Positions 10,345-23,300 of a stretch of 64,000 nt of DNA are shown in pieces. A program made the translations under genes and the position numbers. Positions within the stretch are counted from its first letter, which is position 1, and every line of letters begins with the position of its first letter. This DNA comes from Leuctra nigra (lineage: Eukaryota > Arthropoda > Insecta > Plecoptera > Leuctridae): contig OW203761.1 in NCBI GenBank assembly GCA_934045905.1, forward strand, positions 30,616,964 to 30,680,963, given 5' to 3'. Under the pieces are notes generated by a model. The model ran no database searches, was not told the origin of the DNA, and was given only the letters and a program-made list of their open reading frames with translations.

Positions 10345-10519
10345 GCTCTACAAGGTTACAAGGAAGGCTTGGAGGACAGCGCATTGGTACTTCTACAGAC
10401 TTTCCTTGGCTTCTCGACAGCTGTTGGCTGCGTCAGCTTCGGAACAATCGTTGTTCGGCCCAGCGAGCAGTGTCTCATATCTCGACAGTACCTATGTCAA
10501 GCTGGACTGGTCGGAATTG
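10345..10519 (+). CDS. Transporter exon a (internal)
   Basis: An acceptor TTTCCCTTTAG precedes ALQGYKEGLED, and the donor is ATTG|GTGAGA. The exon encodes one membrane segment (FLGFSTAVGCVSFGTIVV) and the SRQYLCQAGLVGIG loop/helix start that is well conserved in insect SLC16 proteins. It ends in phase 1. Confidence 0.85.
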
Positions 10520-13500
10520 GTGAGAGCAATGTTTATAACTAATATGATAGAATATAAATTGTCATTTCGTACTAAAGGATTATGATGTGTGCCTGTGATT
10601 GCATGTGTCCTGTGTGATGTGTCCTAAATTTTGTAGTAGTTTGTGAAAAAAGGCAAAAATCCCCATATTTGGTTCAATTACACTCTAGTTTCTGTTTATT
10701 TACTTATTGTGATATATTATTTGACTTAATTCACAATGAATGTAATTATTGAACGTCTTAGTAATTATTTTTCTAATCCGTTCTTGAAATTAACATATAT
10801 CGGTGCCTCTGCGTTTCGTACTCCCAGTTTTTTGGATTTGCAAAGATTTCCATTTATAGCTAGTCCCCATTCAAGAAATTATGCTCCTATGCTCCTAGGT
10901 TAGTGGACCAAAAACAATATTAAAGATTTGCCATAAGAATTAACATGTCACCATAGCCAACCACTTTCCCAGGTGCTGCAGAATGCTGTAACGGAGAAAC
11001 ATTGTTGATCTTGCAGCTATCTCCCTTCTTGCACTTGGCACCGTGCAGGGTTACCACGGTTACGCTCTCTTCGTTTGGTTGTACGGCATCTGCCTTGGTG
11101 GCTTCATGTACACGCTCAAGATGTTCACAATGGAGCGCGTGAGGTCGCGATACTTCACTCGCACGTGGGGCTTCGTGCAAGGCGCTCAAGCTGTTCCAGC
11201 GCTTATAGGAGTCCCAATCACAGGTACTTCCTTGATTTTTATTGATTTTTTTATTTTTTTATTTTATTTTTATTTTGCAAAATGGTACAGAGAGTGAAGA
11301 GTGTGTTCACACAGTGTTCACATATTTGTTTGATATACCCCAATAAGTCACGAAGACTTGTGTCGGGGCATATTTTACATGGATAACACATGGACATTTT
11401 ACATGGATTTCTATAATATACCAGAGACATTAAATGTAGTACAATATACGGAATATAATATATAGCTGAACGATTACTAAATACTAAATACTAATACTAA
11501 ATATACATTGTCAGTTATTAATCAGTAAAATGAAAATTTAAAAAAGAACATTTGTTGATACATAACTTGATGCTATGTCATACCATGTTATACCGTGAAC
11601 AATATTGTACAGAACATTATACCATGTTATATCTTCATGTTTCTAATCATAATCATAATACATCCACTAGTACATTATATATGGAATGCAAGACACTGAA
11701 TATAATATGCATGTTGCAGTATTACTGAATACTAAATATTAATAATTGTCCGTTATTAACTATTTCTAAAATAAAAATAAAATAAATAAAAAATAATAAA
11801 TATAAAATAAAAAACCTCTGTTGATACCTAGGTACACTAGGAAAACGCTCAGTGTAACGCGTTGATGAGCGAGCACGGGTACGTGCAAATTCTCGAACCG
11901 GAAATGCGTACACAACGCACAGAAAACATATACATCCATATGGAATTGATTATGATATCAACTTAAAAGTGTATGCTTTTCATCGAAACTTTAAAATAGC
12001 ATCTAAGCACCTGGTTCATAAAGCAAATCAGAATCAATTTTCAATTGGCACTGGAAAACATTCATTTCGATACTTCATTACTGACAGATATTAAAAATGT
12101 AAATAACTTCATACGTTCTTAACTGATTGGGATGAAATTTTGTAAAATAAGAGACAATATTGGTCTTAATGATCATGCAAAATATGAGTTTGATCAGAAT
12201 TATCGAAGACCGTTTTCATTTTTCAGCCTATCAGGAGATATTTATTTAAATTTTAACCAATGAATCTGAGTAACACGTTGATGAGCGAGCACAGATACGC
12301 GCAACACCTCGAACCGAAATTCTGTCTATCGAAAATGTCATTAAAAGCCAATAATTCTAAAATTTCGCCACAGATTTGTATAGAAATCTCAAAACATTCC
12401 TAAAATATTGGTCCAAATAACCATGCAAAGCTTTAAGTTGATCGATTGAACCTTTATGATTGAACTGTTCCGTGTTAATTTTCAAAAATCACAGGATCTC
12501 CTTCAAAAAATATACCTGAGACCACTCATATGATATAAGTGTGTCTACACAATATCAGATCGACTGTTAAACGGTCATTATCAGTTTCATTTGCGTTTGA
12601 AAGTTTCTGCTCTAACTACCTTGCCTTGAACTGAAGAGTCGAAGTCGCCGTGAATTTGACAGCCAACACGCAAATAGTCCGTAAAATGTCAATAACGTTT
12701 GGATTTAAACACAGATTAGTATGAAAATTGTCAAAAATGCAGCTAATGTTGGTCCCAACCATCATGCGAAGTTATAAGTTGATCGTTCAATCGGTTATAG
12801 TTTAAATTTCTAAAAACACAGGAAAGATGGTTTTAAATTTTAACCAATGGGAGGATTTGGCTGAAACTTTGTTTGATTGGGTACAATGTTGGGGGTAATG
12901 ACTTGTCAAAATTTCAATGTGATCAAAACAACCAATCGAAAGTTAATTTTTTTTAAATTTGAACCAATCAATGGATTTCAAAAAAATTAGGGTCTGCAAC
13001 AATCAGAAATGTTACGTACATGTGTGCAAAATTTCAGCTCGATCGAAGAAAAACTCTGACCTGTATATCGTCAGTAACAGAAAAAAAAAAAAAAAAAAAC
13101 AAAAAAAAACAGAGGTCCGTGCCAAAAGAGCCAAAAGGAGACGCTCGCTTCGCTCGCTCAATTAGTTCATACCACAACAAGGACGTGTTACATGTAAATT
13201 TACTAGTTACAAAGATTATAGAACGTTGGTGAGAAGATCAATTGGTGAGCTTTTATTTTATTAAACTGTGGTTTATTACTTACAATTTATGGCAGCGTTT
13301 ATTGTGTCAATAGGGCAATCTTTGAGCCATCGCTTGGTTTTAAATGCGTATATTTTGTCCGATTGGATGCTTCGCATTTCAATCCGACATTACCCATTAT
13401 TTTCTTGATAAAATTACTTTTTTTGTATTTTATTTAGATAAATTACATAAAATAATAAATAGAAATACGCGTGTATATGATGTATAGGTACCTATAAATA

Positions 13501-14353
13501 ATTCTTGGGGTATGTAATTCTTGGACTATATGGCTTAACACCTCTGTTTAATGGAAATAAAATCAAACATGTTTAAAAAATAAAAAATACCAGTAAAGAA
13601 ATCCCATATTTGTATTGATTTGCTAAAAAAATCTTCACGCTTTAGCATGCAATTTAAAATATAGTAAATCACAAGAAATTTCAGTAAAAGTAAATAAATC
13701 GAGTACCTAAGAAGACTTATTTACGAACTAGTGATTGTTCGTAACCAAAACGATGGACATAGATGAAACTTTTCTTGGGGCAGCTCCCAAGCCTCCTTCA
13801 TTTCCTTCACGTGTCATTTTTTAGCATGTACACATAGATTTTCTCGGAACTACACTATTGTATGGGAGGAAAACCCATTTCACCACTGAATATTAATCTC
13901 ATATGTTACATCATCTGTGCTCCACATGTCAAGTCTTAACATAGGCTTTCACATCCATCTAACATGTTAATGATATCACTTGCAGGCTACATCAACCTGG
14001 CAAACCCTCGTGCCGGCTTCTACTTCAGCTGTGCCGCGACATTGGCTGGTGCCGCACTGCTCTGCTGCGTCGGCCACTCCCGTCGCTCCGAGCCTCCTCC
14101 TGATGCATGCTCCTGTCCTGCTCCATCGCCTGCTCCCCACCGCCACTCCATTGATTTCCCCGACCCGCCCCTCGGTTCCATCAGCGAGGAGGCACTACCT
14201 GACCATCTGCTGTTCCGGTACGAGTACGACGGTTTTCCCGGACGTCCGCTACGACCTAGCAAGAGCGTGCCTGAAGGCATCTATCGGCACGAGTGGTACC
14301 GACGTCCAGTGAGACAGATCACGGTTATTGAGCAGATGACCACCTCAGTGTGA
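10345..14353 (+). CDS. Monocarboxylate transporter-like (SLC16), last three coding exons
   Basis: Join 10345-10519, 11017-11223, 13986-14353 (+), phases compatible. The product is the C-terminal half of a major-facilitator monocarboxylate transporter, which moves lactate/pyruvate-type acids with protons across the plasma membrane. About five hydrophobic segments are visible, including FLGFSTAVGCVSFGTIVV, YHGYALFVWLYGICLGGF, WGFVQGAQAVPALIGVPI and AGFYFSCAATLAGAALLCC, as expected for TM8-12. The tail is cytosolic, Pro/Ser-rich, and ends ITVIEQMTTSV, where TSV fits a class I PDZ ligand. N-terminal exons are not seen. The exact SLC16 member cannot be named from this half. It converges with CYB5R4. 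Confidence 0.85.
11017..11223 (+). CDS. Transporter exon b (internal)
   Basis: Acceptor GATCTTGCAG, donor ATCACAG|GTACTT. It encodes AISLLALGTVQGYHGYAL, YGICLGGFMYTLKMF, TMERVRSR and FVQGAQAVPALIGVPIT. Enters in phase 1 and leaves in phase 1. The ORF on the opposite strand here is a shadow. Confidence 0.9.
11224..11839. other. Transporter intron, left of TA-element copy 2
   Basis: Low-complexity AT-rich sequence with ACTAAATACTAAAT and ATACCATGTTATA-type short repeats. No coding signal. Confidence 0.6.
11840..13162 (+). mobile_element. TA-element copy 2 (1323 bp) in the transporter intron
   Basis: It starts GGAAAACGCTCAGTG and ends CGCTTCGCTCGCTCAAT, with TA at 11838-11839 and 13163-13164. 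Inside, at about 12264, a second head-like sequence (CTGAGTAACACGTTGATG) begins and from there aligns with the whole of copy 1, so this longer form carries an extra ~425-bp left segment, which copy 3 shares in part. There is a poly-A run at about 13082-13109 near the right end. No long ORF. Confidence 0.8.
13165..13985. other. Transporter intron, right of TA-element copy 2
   Basis: AT-rich intron sequence. I see no further coding exon and no clear element. Confidence 0.6.
13986..14353 (+). CDS. Transporter exon c (last coding exon)
   Basis: Acceptor TCACTTGCAG. It encodes GYINLANPRAGFYFSCAAT, the last membrane segment and a cytosolic tail of about 100 residues with Pro/Ser-rich and acidic parts. 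The stop TGA is at 14351-14353, and the last residues are TTSV. Confidence 0.9.
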
Positions 14354-14904
14354 AGTCTCTTATAACGTCTGGTTATATGACATGGATTTGAAGATTATTG
14401 GCTCTGGCAGTCTACCCACCTTGTTCGTAGAAAACTGTTGTGATATTCTCAAGATGTCCTTGAACACTTTTACATAAGTATATGTGCAGATGTCATTGAT
14501 GGTCGCAAACACGCCGAAGAACCACAAATGTGTGTTACGTGTTCAGAGATATGGAGCTAGTGGTTAGAAACTTGTCGATCTCAGTAGAAACACCAGGAGC
14601 TCTATTGCCGACATTTGTGAGATTAGATGTTTACGAGTGACTAATAAGAATGTACAAGTTAGGTGGAGACCAAATAAGTAAGTGTGCTGTGCTCAATGCT
14701 TTTCTCACATACTTCAGCTATAGTGCTCCCAGAGGAATTGTTGACTTTCAAAACTTCCAGCAGGAAAGTCTTCCACTCCAGTATTTTTTATCAGCAATAC
14801 TATTAACAAGTTTAGCAGAAATAAATAATTGTTTACATTGTGAGTATTATGAGAGGTGAATATTAAAGGCAAAGTTTGCTCTGTGCGAATTGTGAACCAA
14901 TAAA
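14354..14904 (+). other. Probable 3' UTR of the transporter
   Basis: Non-coding sequence directly after the stop. An AATAAA-type signal lies at 14899-14904, with another AAATAAATAA run near 14820. The end point is inferred from these signals only. Confidence 0.45.
14899..14904 (+). terminator. Candidate polyadenylation signal (AATAAA)
   Basis: Canonical hexamer about 550 bp after the transporter stop codon. Other weaker AT-rich signals nearby could be used instead. Confidence 0.4.
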
Positions 14905-17318
14905 TCCAATCTTTCTAAATGACTCAAAAGTAAATTTTTTGGACCAAAATGATTAACTTTATCGATCAGCTTTCATCTCATAGTCATTTGGTTCATAATC
15001 AATAATAAATTTAGATAGAATAATGTCATATAAGTTACCTACTTCCATCGGCACATATATCATGTTTTTCCCATTCAATTAGGCAGTATGTTATATAATT
15101 TATAAGTCGATGACTTATAAGATGGTAAGATGGAAGAGTCAAAGATATTGAAAACATGTTAAAGTAAACAAGTACCATTTATTACAGCAGTTTTGATATT
15201 GGTTTTATAAGAGTGTTACATCTGGAACCTTTGGTGAAGGAAGCAAGTGAATACCTCAAGAAACAATGATTTTACTATACTCATGTAGTATTTTCTAGCT
15301 TCCTGTCTAGCTAAGAGACAAATGTGAATATTTAATATGAAGCCATAAATTGTTAAACTAGGCATTTTATAAAAAAGGTTAACTAAAGTTAGGACTTTTT
15401 ATTGACATTTCAAGAAAATAGTTACTGTCCTTGCAGTTGATATAAAAAAATATATATACCTACTACATACTACTATTATTGTTTAGAGCTATCACTTGTT
15501 GACAGGCTGTTGAGAGTAAGCAGCACTTGAAGATAGCAATAGAATAAATTATCAAATGTTTCTATAGCAGTTATTGATCCCATTACTTTATCCTGAATTC
15601 TACTCCAAACTTAAATTTGCAATCATAATTGTGCCCAACATCACACACAATTTCCCATATTTATACACCAGACATTCAGAATGCTAAAATATACACTATA
15701 TTCCACTCCCTACTCAGGGATGGCCACCAGTAAATTTACCGTTAAAAATGATACTTATTTTTTAATCCTGTTGAATGTAGGAATGTCACAATTAATATTT
15801 AATGGAATTTACCTCAATAACTATAAAGTTGAGGTTGGAAACAAATAGCAGTCGTCAACATTGTTTTTGTTTTGTTTTTGTTTTCTGGTGGTCTGTTTCA
15901 ACTTCGAGTGTTTAAACTTGGTCATCAATTTCTTCTTATTGAGAATAACATAGTTTTGACTGCAGCTATCAACTACTCTGGTCAAGTCAATGCTATGCTA
16001 AAGCGGCATTCTTAAAATCAGCAAAACACAATGGTTTGTCTATGATTCACCAAATAGTACATCTGTCATATTCATATTCACCTGCCAGTTTAACACTTGC
16101 ATCTAATAAAGCAAAATATTTGGTAGCTACTGTGAAGAGCCCAGTTCAAGAACAGTCTGACATAAGTAAAATGTTGCTACAGCAGTGATGAAATGAACAC
16201 CTTGCTAGATGTCCGCTGCAGCGCTTTATCTTTTTGCTGAGTTTATGAACGTATCTTTATAGTGGTGCAATCACTCGATATAGTATAATAAATGTTTTTT
16301 GGGAAATTAGTAATTACCTTTTCAAAAAACATTTTCCAATATTTAAACTATATTTAAGTATAAAAGACTCATCATAATGTATTGTAGTTTGCAACTCCCC
16401 TCCAATGAGTTTTCAATTTTTTATGTCATCAGAGAATGAACAAAACTTTGACAGGGCAGCCCTAGGAAAATCATTTCGAATAGGTTTCTAACCTTAAACA
16501 GCCAACATATTTTGTATTGTTTAAATTTTTTCCTGATAGTACCTATGTCAATATGTTTACCAGAAAAGTTCCTTGTTCAAATCTAGCTGTACAAAATACT
16601 AGATCTTCATTCCGCTTAAATATGTAATGATTTTACTTGTCTGCCATAAGATAAAACTAAATTTATCTGTGAAACTAGACATGAGAAGTGTTGAATTTTT
16701 CGAGGGATTGTTTATGGCAAGATAATCAACAATAAGTACACATAAGTTATGAAGATATGACCCATGCCCCGAGTGATTGCACAACAAAAGGTGCACGATC
16801 CTCATCAATATTCAATGCTGTCGTTTTACAATGTGACGCTCGCTATCAACTTTACTTAGTCTTTGAGAAAAGAGCAATTAAATAATGTTAATTGGTATTG
16901 ATATACATTTTTTAGTTTCTGTCAACTCTTTCAACTGTGAATATTTCTAGAATCGCTAAAAGTGCCATCCCTAATTTCAGTAAAGATCAGTAGGATTAAC
17001 AATCAGTGCATTACATATTTATTAATATAATAAATATGTGGATCGGTTTAGTGACAGGCAACCTATGTGTAGGGATTACATTACGTGCGTAGAATGATAC
17101 ATCTCACAGTAATGTTAGTCAGAGATGACAACAATGGCTCTTTGAAGCCTCAACTAATCAATTATGTATCCACATACCTGGTAATCATATCTAGAGTTGA
17201 TTTGCAAATATTTCACGACTCTGATAAAGATACCTCTGATTGTCAGTACTGGGGTTGTAGTTGTTGATTGAAATATATGATGATAGAACAGTGTCAATGC
17301 TAGGGGGTGAAAGAAGAT
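14905..17318. other. Intergenic between two convergent genes
   Basis: AT-rich, no supported exon. A (TTTTG)n patch lies near 15862-15885. The 3' UTR of CYB5R4 (minus) should occupy the right end of this stretch. Confidence 0.5.
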
Positions 17319-17373
17319 CTAGCCAACGAAACAGTGGAACTGGTCTGCTCGGAAGCCAATTTCAAGCAGCATT
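17319..17373 (-). CDS. CYB5R4: CYB5R4 exon 8 (stop)
   Basis: Encodes MLLEIGFRADQFHCFVG and a TAG stop at 17321-17319. The end matches the family C-terminus pattern (LxxLxFxxxxxHxF). Acceptor TTGTGTTTCAG. Confidence 0.88.
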
Positions 17374-20300
17374 CTGAAACACAAGATAACAAATAATTTA
17401 CAGGATCGTCATGGTGAAATAATAAATACCTATAGGTAACATACCTTCAGTATTTATTATCAATAAAATAAAAATGTAGAATATTAATAGAAAGTATCAT
17501 ACATTAATAGAATGCATCAAGGAAAGGGTATCAACCCTCTAGACTTACTCTCTAGTAATCTGGGTGAATATTGTGGGCCCACACACGCAGATATAGTCTT
17601 GACTAGACTCTGGATCAGCGTCGGCCAAAAAGCTGGACAGAAGCGTGGAGTTGATTCGGCCACTTGGTCCCTTCCAGTCAGCGTCGGGCTCCGAGAGCAC
17701 GTGCTGTACACTGAACCTGGAGCATACATATGTACTGCATTAGGATGAAGCTAGAGCCATAGAATCGCATGGGAGTGCTGTGTCACAAAACTTGCAGGAA
17801 ATAAAAATGTAAATGTAAATAAAAATATAAAAATAAAATTTTTTAAATAAAAACTTTGGCACATCCAAACCTTAGCACAGCACAATTTTAATACAACCAA
17901 TAATTGTAATTTGTGAGGAGTAGTGTCAGTAGAGAGGAATCATGAGAACATTTGTTTTATCAATTATAGTAGAGATGATCACACCAAATTTGTACAAATA
18001 GGTATTTTCATATCAATAAATCATAAGTTTATGCTGTTTGGTATTCCAATACTTTTGAATAGGTAAGTTGTAAAACTCACCTTTCGTCTGACTTGGTTAC
18101 CGCATCCAGCTGATCTTTCCACAGTATGTCCTTTGTTCTTCGATTAAAGAAGAGAAGTCTCACGCTTTTACTGTAACAAAAACACAAACATACCTACTGT
18201 TGAGAATGTAGGTTTCATTGGAAAACTTCCATGGAGTCAGGATGATGTGAAGGGATGTATGTTGTGAAAAATATCCGACCGAACCGAGGCTCGAACCAGG
18301 GACCTCTCACTTGCCGGGCGAGAGCTCTACCAACTGAGCTACCCGATCGGACGGACGGACATAAGACACAACACACTGATGAGGGTTAGAGATCTCCGAG
18401 GAGAATGGAATGAAGGTAGAGAATGCTTCTACGAACTGTCATACCACCGATGACAATGCTGTCACCCTGTCTCATTGCACTTGCGTGCGCAACCCTCTTT
18501 TACTCGACTTAACGAGTTGCTTTTCAGCTCGAATGATGAGAATGTAGGTTTCTTTGAAAAACTTCCATGGAGTCAGGAAAGAAACCTACATTCTCATCAT
18601 TCGAGCTGAAAAGCAACTCGTTCAGTCGAGTAAAAGAGGGTTGCGCACGCAAGTGCAATGAGACAGGGTGACAGCATCGTCACCGGTGGTATGACAGTTT
18701 GTAGAAGCATTCTCTACCTTCATTCCATTCTCCTCGGAGATCTCTAACCCTCATCAGTGTGTTGTGTCTAATATCCATCTGTCCGATCGGGTAGCTCAGT
18801 TGGTAGAGCTCTCGCCCGGCAAGCGAGAGGTCCCGGGTTCGAGCCCTGGTTCGGTCGGATATTTTTCACATCATACCTACTGTTGTTAATGTAATTTTTA
18901 GTGCATGCAAAAGTTAAGCTCATACAGAAAAAAAAACTACTGGTGTGGGTAGGTCCCCTTAAAGGAGTAGACCGAAAAGATTTTTAAATTAGTCCACTCC
19001 CCGATTAGTCCTCGCCTTTAGCTTACCAGCAACAAGAAAAACAGAAGTAAAAAAAGTCAAAAGAGACGGTCGCGAAGTCAAGTCTTAAAATCAATTGAGA
19101 TACAGATAATTATATTTAACCTCGCAACTTACCATCGTTTCCTATTTTCTTCTATCTCATATTTAATAAGCCCATACATGGGAGTGATTCCAGTTCCGGC
19201 CGCGATGAGATGAAGTTTAGGACAATATCTCAACGGCAGACAGCTGAATTTTCCCTCTGGCCCGCTGCACTGGAGACTGTCTCCGGGTCTCAAGGCGTGC
19301 AGACGTGGACTTACAGCTCCAGCTGGATATCGCTTGACCATGAGACACACACAGTCTGGAGTCCACGCGGCTGGCAACGACGACGACGGCAGACACGGAG
19401 GTACAGGTGTGTACATGCGGATCACATCCTCGCCTGCAAACACACCAGGTGGTCATTCGGGAAGTTATGCCCAGTTATACGTTTGAAGTTTAGTAGGAGA
19501 AAAGTATATTAGGGGTAAACCGTAAACGTAGCTTTTAAACAAAAAAGTTAGAGTCTGTGTGAGTAGAGAGAAACTACAGTTTTTGATATTTATGAGAAGC
19601 CCAATTAATTGTTATTAGGAAAACGCTCAGAATAACGCGTTGATGAGCGAGCACGGGTACGTGCATATTCTCCAACAGGAAATGCATACACAACGCGATG
19701 AGCACCTCGATCAACATAAAAGTATATGCTTTTCATAGAAACTTGAAAATGGCATCTAAGTTCCCTGGTACATAAAGCAAATCAGATGCAATTCAATTGG
19801 CACTGGAAAACATTCATTTCGATACTTCATATCTGACAGATATTTAAAATGTCAATAAGTTCATAAGTTCTTAACTGATTAGGATGAAAAATTGTAAAAT
19901 AAGAGACAATGTTGGTCTGACTGACCATGCAAAATATGAGTTTGATCACATTTATCGAAGACCATTTTCAATTTTCAACCTATCAGGAGATGTTTATTTC
20001 AATTTTAACCAATGAATGAATTTCAAAAAAAAATGGGGTTTACAAACAGAAAAGATTGTCACTACATATGTGCAAAATTTCAGCTCGATCAAAGAAAAAC
20101 TCTGACCAGTATAGCCAAAATATGAGTTTGATCAGATTTATCGAAGACTATTGTCATTTTTCAACCTACCATCAAAAAATGTTTATTTAAATTTTAAAAA
20201 ATTAATTTTTTTCAAAAAAATTGGGGGTCAGCAAACAGAAAAGGTTGTCTCCACATGTGTGCAAAATTTCAGCTCGATCGAAGAAAAACTCTGACCTGTA

Positions 20301-23300
20301 TAGCGTCAGTAAACGGAAAAAAAACAAAAAAAAACAGAGGTCCGTGCCAAAAGAGCCAAAAGGAGACGCTCGCTTCGCTCGCTCAATTATTTCATAGATA
20401 CCTACATTAGAAATAAATACATAAAAAATAAGCACAGCTGAATTTTGCTAACCTAAAATCACTAGCTTATAAATTTAATTTGCCCTTTCATAGAGGTTGG
20501 GCTCTCTAGATACTGTTTACACTTATGACAAATAAAACTTAGTCGAGGGGTGATACACAATAGTGACTGCGAGAGAACCTACCATCATCGTTGAAGTGAA
20601 CCAGTATGTGATGACCGATTGGAATAAGATCATAACATTGATTTTCATGCTGCAACACAATCAGACTGGTGTCGTGAGATACGCTGTAAGATTCCTTCAT
20701 GATGAATCGACGAATCAACTTATTGCTGCCTGGTTCCACTAATGCGCCGTGGCAAGGCGAACCATACTTAATCCACTGTACATTTTCTACTTTATGAAAC
20801 TGTATATCGACTTTGCCTATATCACTAATAGAAATCTTGCATGGCCATTTGACGTCACCGAGTAGCGTAAAGTGGGACTCCACTTGTCTAGCACATAGAG
20901 TCAACAGTATCGATACATCTCGATCAACAAGCTGCACTTTCACACGTGGTTCAGGTATCTTGGTGTAAAACACGATGTGTATCGTGTCCTCAGTCTGGTA
21001 CCAGTCGAGAGGAAGAAGAACCGATGTTGTCGACGTTGGCGGAGCAGGTGTTTTAAACACTGATCCGGGTTTGGGCGCATCTGGTGTTACTGCTCCTGGG
21101 TTGGTGCGGGGAACCTCGGGGATAATCAAATTTCCCACAATGCACTTCTGCAGCAGGGAAGTGTAGTTCACATAGGCATGAACCTGTGAAGAGATCATTT
21201 GTGAGTCACTATTAAATGTAGGTAGCTATGGTACCTACCTACTCACATAAACACATTGATTTCTAAATGCAAAGTTATGTTTATGAATTTCATGAGGTAA
21301 AAATTAGGGAAACTCATTTAACTTTTTTTCCCTCTCATCTCAACGTTTCTATGGACTTGTATCTAGTTTAGAGTTTCCTTGTACAGTTTCCTTGTGATGC
21401 CATGCATGCACAGATATTTAACTTAATCTTAATATAAAAACGTCATACCTAATGTAGTTTTTTAACAGAAAGACAATGTGTCAATTGTTTAGAATATTGA
21501 TTAAAATTATTGTGTAATTACACCTACTACCTATGTTTAAGGAGAAATCTATTCACCACCTAAATGTAATTAAAAATACAAGGACTGAACATCCTTCTAA
21601 AGTGAATTCAATCTTAGTTTTGATGGGAGAAATAAAGTAGCAAAGTGAAATGATCTCTGTCAGGAATTTTAGTTGGTACCTATTGTAAAGGCGCATGATA
21701 ATCTCCTTTTACCTCATCAAATATCACTGTAGCATCTTTTCCAGCTCCCTTCATCAGCTGCCCAGGGCCTCCTGGATGGAACTCCATGTACGCTGTTACA
21801 TTGAAAACGACTCCTTAAATAAAAACAAGAATTGACTGTAGTAACTGCATGAAATATGAGTAAATAAAATTAAAGGGAAAGAATTAACCATTAACCAACT
21901 GAGCTCTATGATCAATCTTCAAATAATAAACTAGGGGCCAAAAATTTGGTAAATTAAAAATAAAATGCATAATAAAGTCAAAGGAGTGATTGAAGAGGCA
22001 ATGATTTCTAGGTACATTCAATTCAGGAGGCCAATTCTTGAGTTTTCACATTTTTATTGTTTAAAACTTGAAAAGTTAAGATCTAGGTTCTAGCCTTTAA
22101 CTTTTCAAGTTTTATACAATGCAAAAATAAACGGTTTCAAAACGTGTATAACTCATATTTAGAGGTAGGTAGGTACTAGCTAGTAAACATTAATTATGAA
22201 TTACCAATATGTAACAATACTTTACTTTCGACAACATTGGAGTTACAAATAACATAGATGTCATCATGCCAGGTTAAGGGAGAGAGGGAGAGTAATAATA
22301 TGACATGGTTACAAATTGCAAGTTACATCTGTGACAACATTTAGTCCTTTGACGGGATGGGGGTCACCAATTGTGAGTACACTACACAAATTGTCAATGA
22401 TAAAACCTCTCGAGAGGATTTGAACTTGGGAGTGTTGCTTCTCACATTATGATGTCCTACCTCTGATTGCCAGCCAACAGTCCGTCTCTTTGTTGTGCTG
22501 TGCCAGTTGATCGGGAGTGACAGCCTGCAGAACTCCGTGCACACCCGTCAAGTCTTCGCCAGAATGTGTCAGCCGGATCCAGTCCATTAACGACCGGCCC
22601 GGCTTCAGTGCTACCTTGCTGCGATTGCTACCTGCAACAAGTACCACAATTAGTTAGCAATTAGCACTTACAATCATGGACAAAAGCAGATACAAATGTA
22701 GATTTGGTGGAAATTTGGAAATTTGTGCGGAAAGAACGGGGGGGGGGGGGGGGGGGGTATGGAGAGTTCTGAATAATTAATAAATCCCTGCATATAATAA
22801 CTTGGGGGCTGTGCAAAAAGGACGTCACGCAAAAAATAGGGTAATTTTGACTCCCTCCTCCCTTTTGTCTTACTGTGTCACATTGTCCAAACCCTCCCGC
22901 CTAAAACGATGTCACAAAACCATATCAACCCCCCCCCCCCCCCCTCCCCCCCTTATTTGAATTTGTCATGCTGCGAAATTTATCAATCTGTTTTAGCGAA
23001 ATTTGAGCTCCAACTAGTGTTGGGATTTTCCATGAATTTTTTTTTGTGTGAAAACAAAACATTTTTCAATGTTTTGAATCTCGAGGAAGGTATTTTTTTT
23101 CTCTTTTTCTGGTTTTTTCTTTTTCACCGACATTTTTAAACGTATTTCTATCACGCATAATAATGTAACACACCTCCATTAATACTTTACAAAATAAAAA
23201 AATTGAAAATATGCTGAAAGGTCCTCTGTACATGAGTATTTTCATGAAATTTTTCATGAAAATTTACTCTCGCCCCCCCCCCCCCCCCCGCCCCCCCCCC

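Larger units (their letters stand above)
18264..18870. repeat. ~600-bp near-perfect inverted repeat carrying two tRNA-like genes
   Basis: The left arm (about 18264-18557) is repeated in reverse complement at about 18579-18870 around a ~20-bp spacer with CTTCCATGGAGTCAGGA. Each arm contains the tRNA-like gene, a CTCATCAGTGTGTTGTGT block and a GTTGCGCACGCAAGTGCAATG block. It lies in CYB5R4 intron 5. The CTTCCATGGAGTCAGGA block recurs at about 32838-32862, so part of it is an interspersed repeat. A transcript across it would form a long hairpin. Confidence 0.85.

Noticed and set aside
10920..11189. Minus-strand ORF over transporter exon b
   Set aside because: Shadow of the real exon, which has conserved SLC16 text and splice sites.
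14020..14280. Minus-strand and alternate-frame ORFs over the last transporter exon
   Set aside because: The phase-compatible frame gives the family C-terminus; the others are GC-rich shadows.
18785..18856. Confident functional tRNA-Ala(GGC)
   Set aside because: Position 33 is C, and the gene is part of an inverted, interspersed repeat; kept only as tRNA-like.
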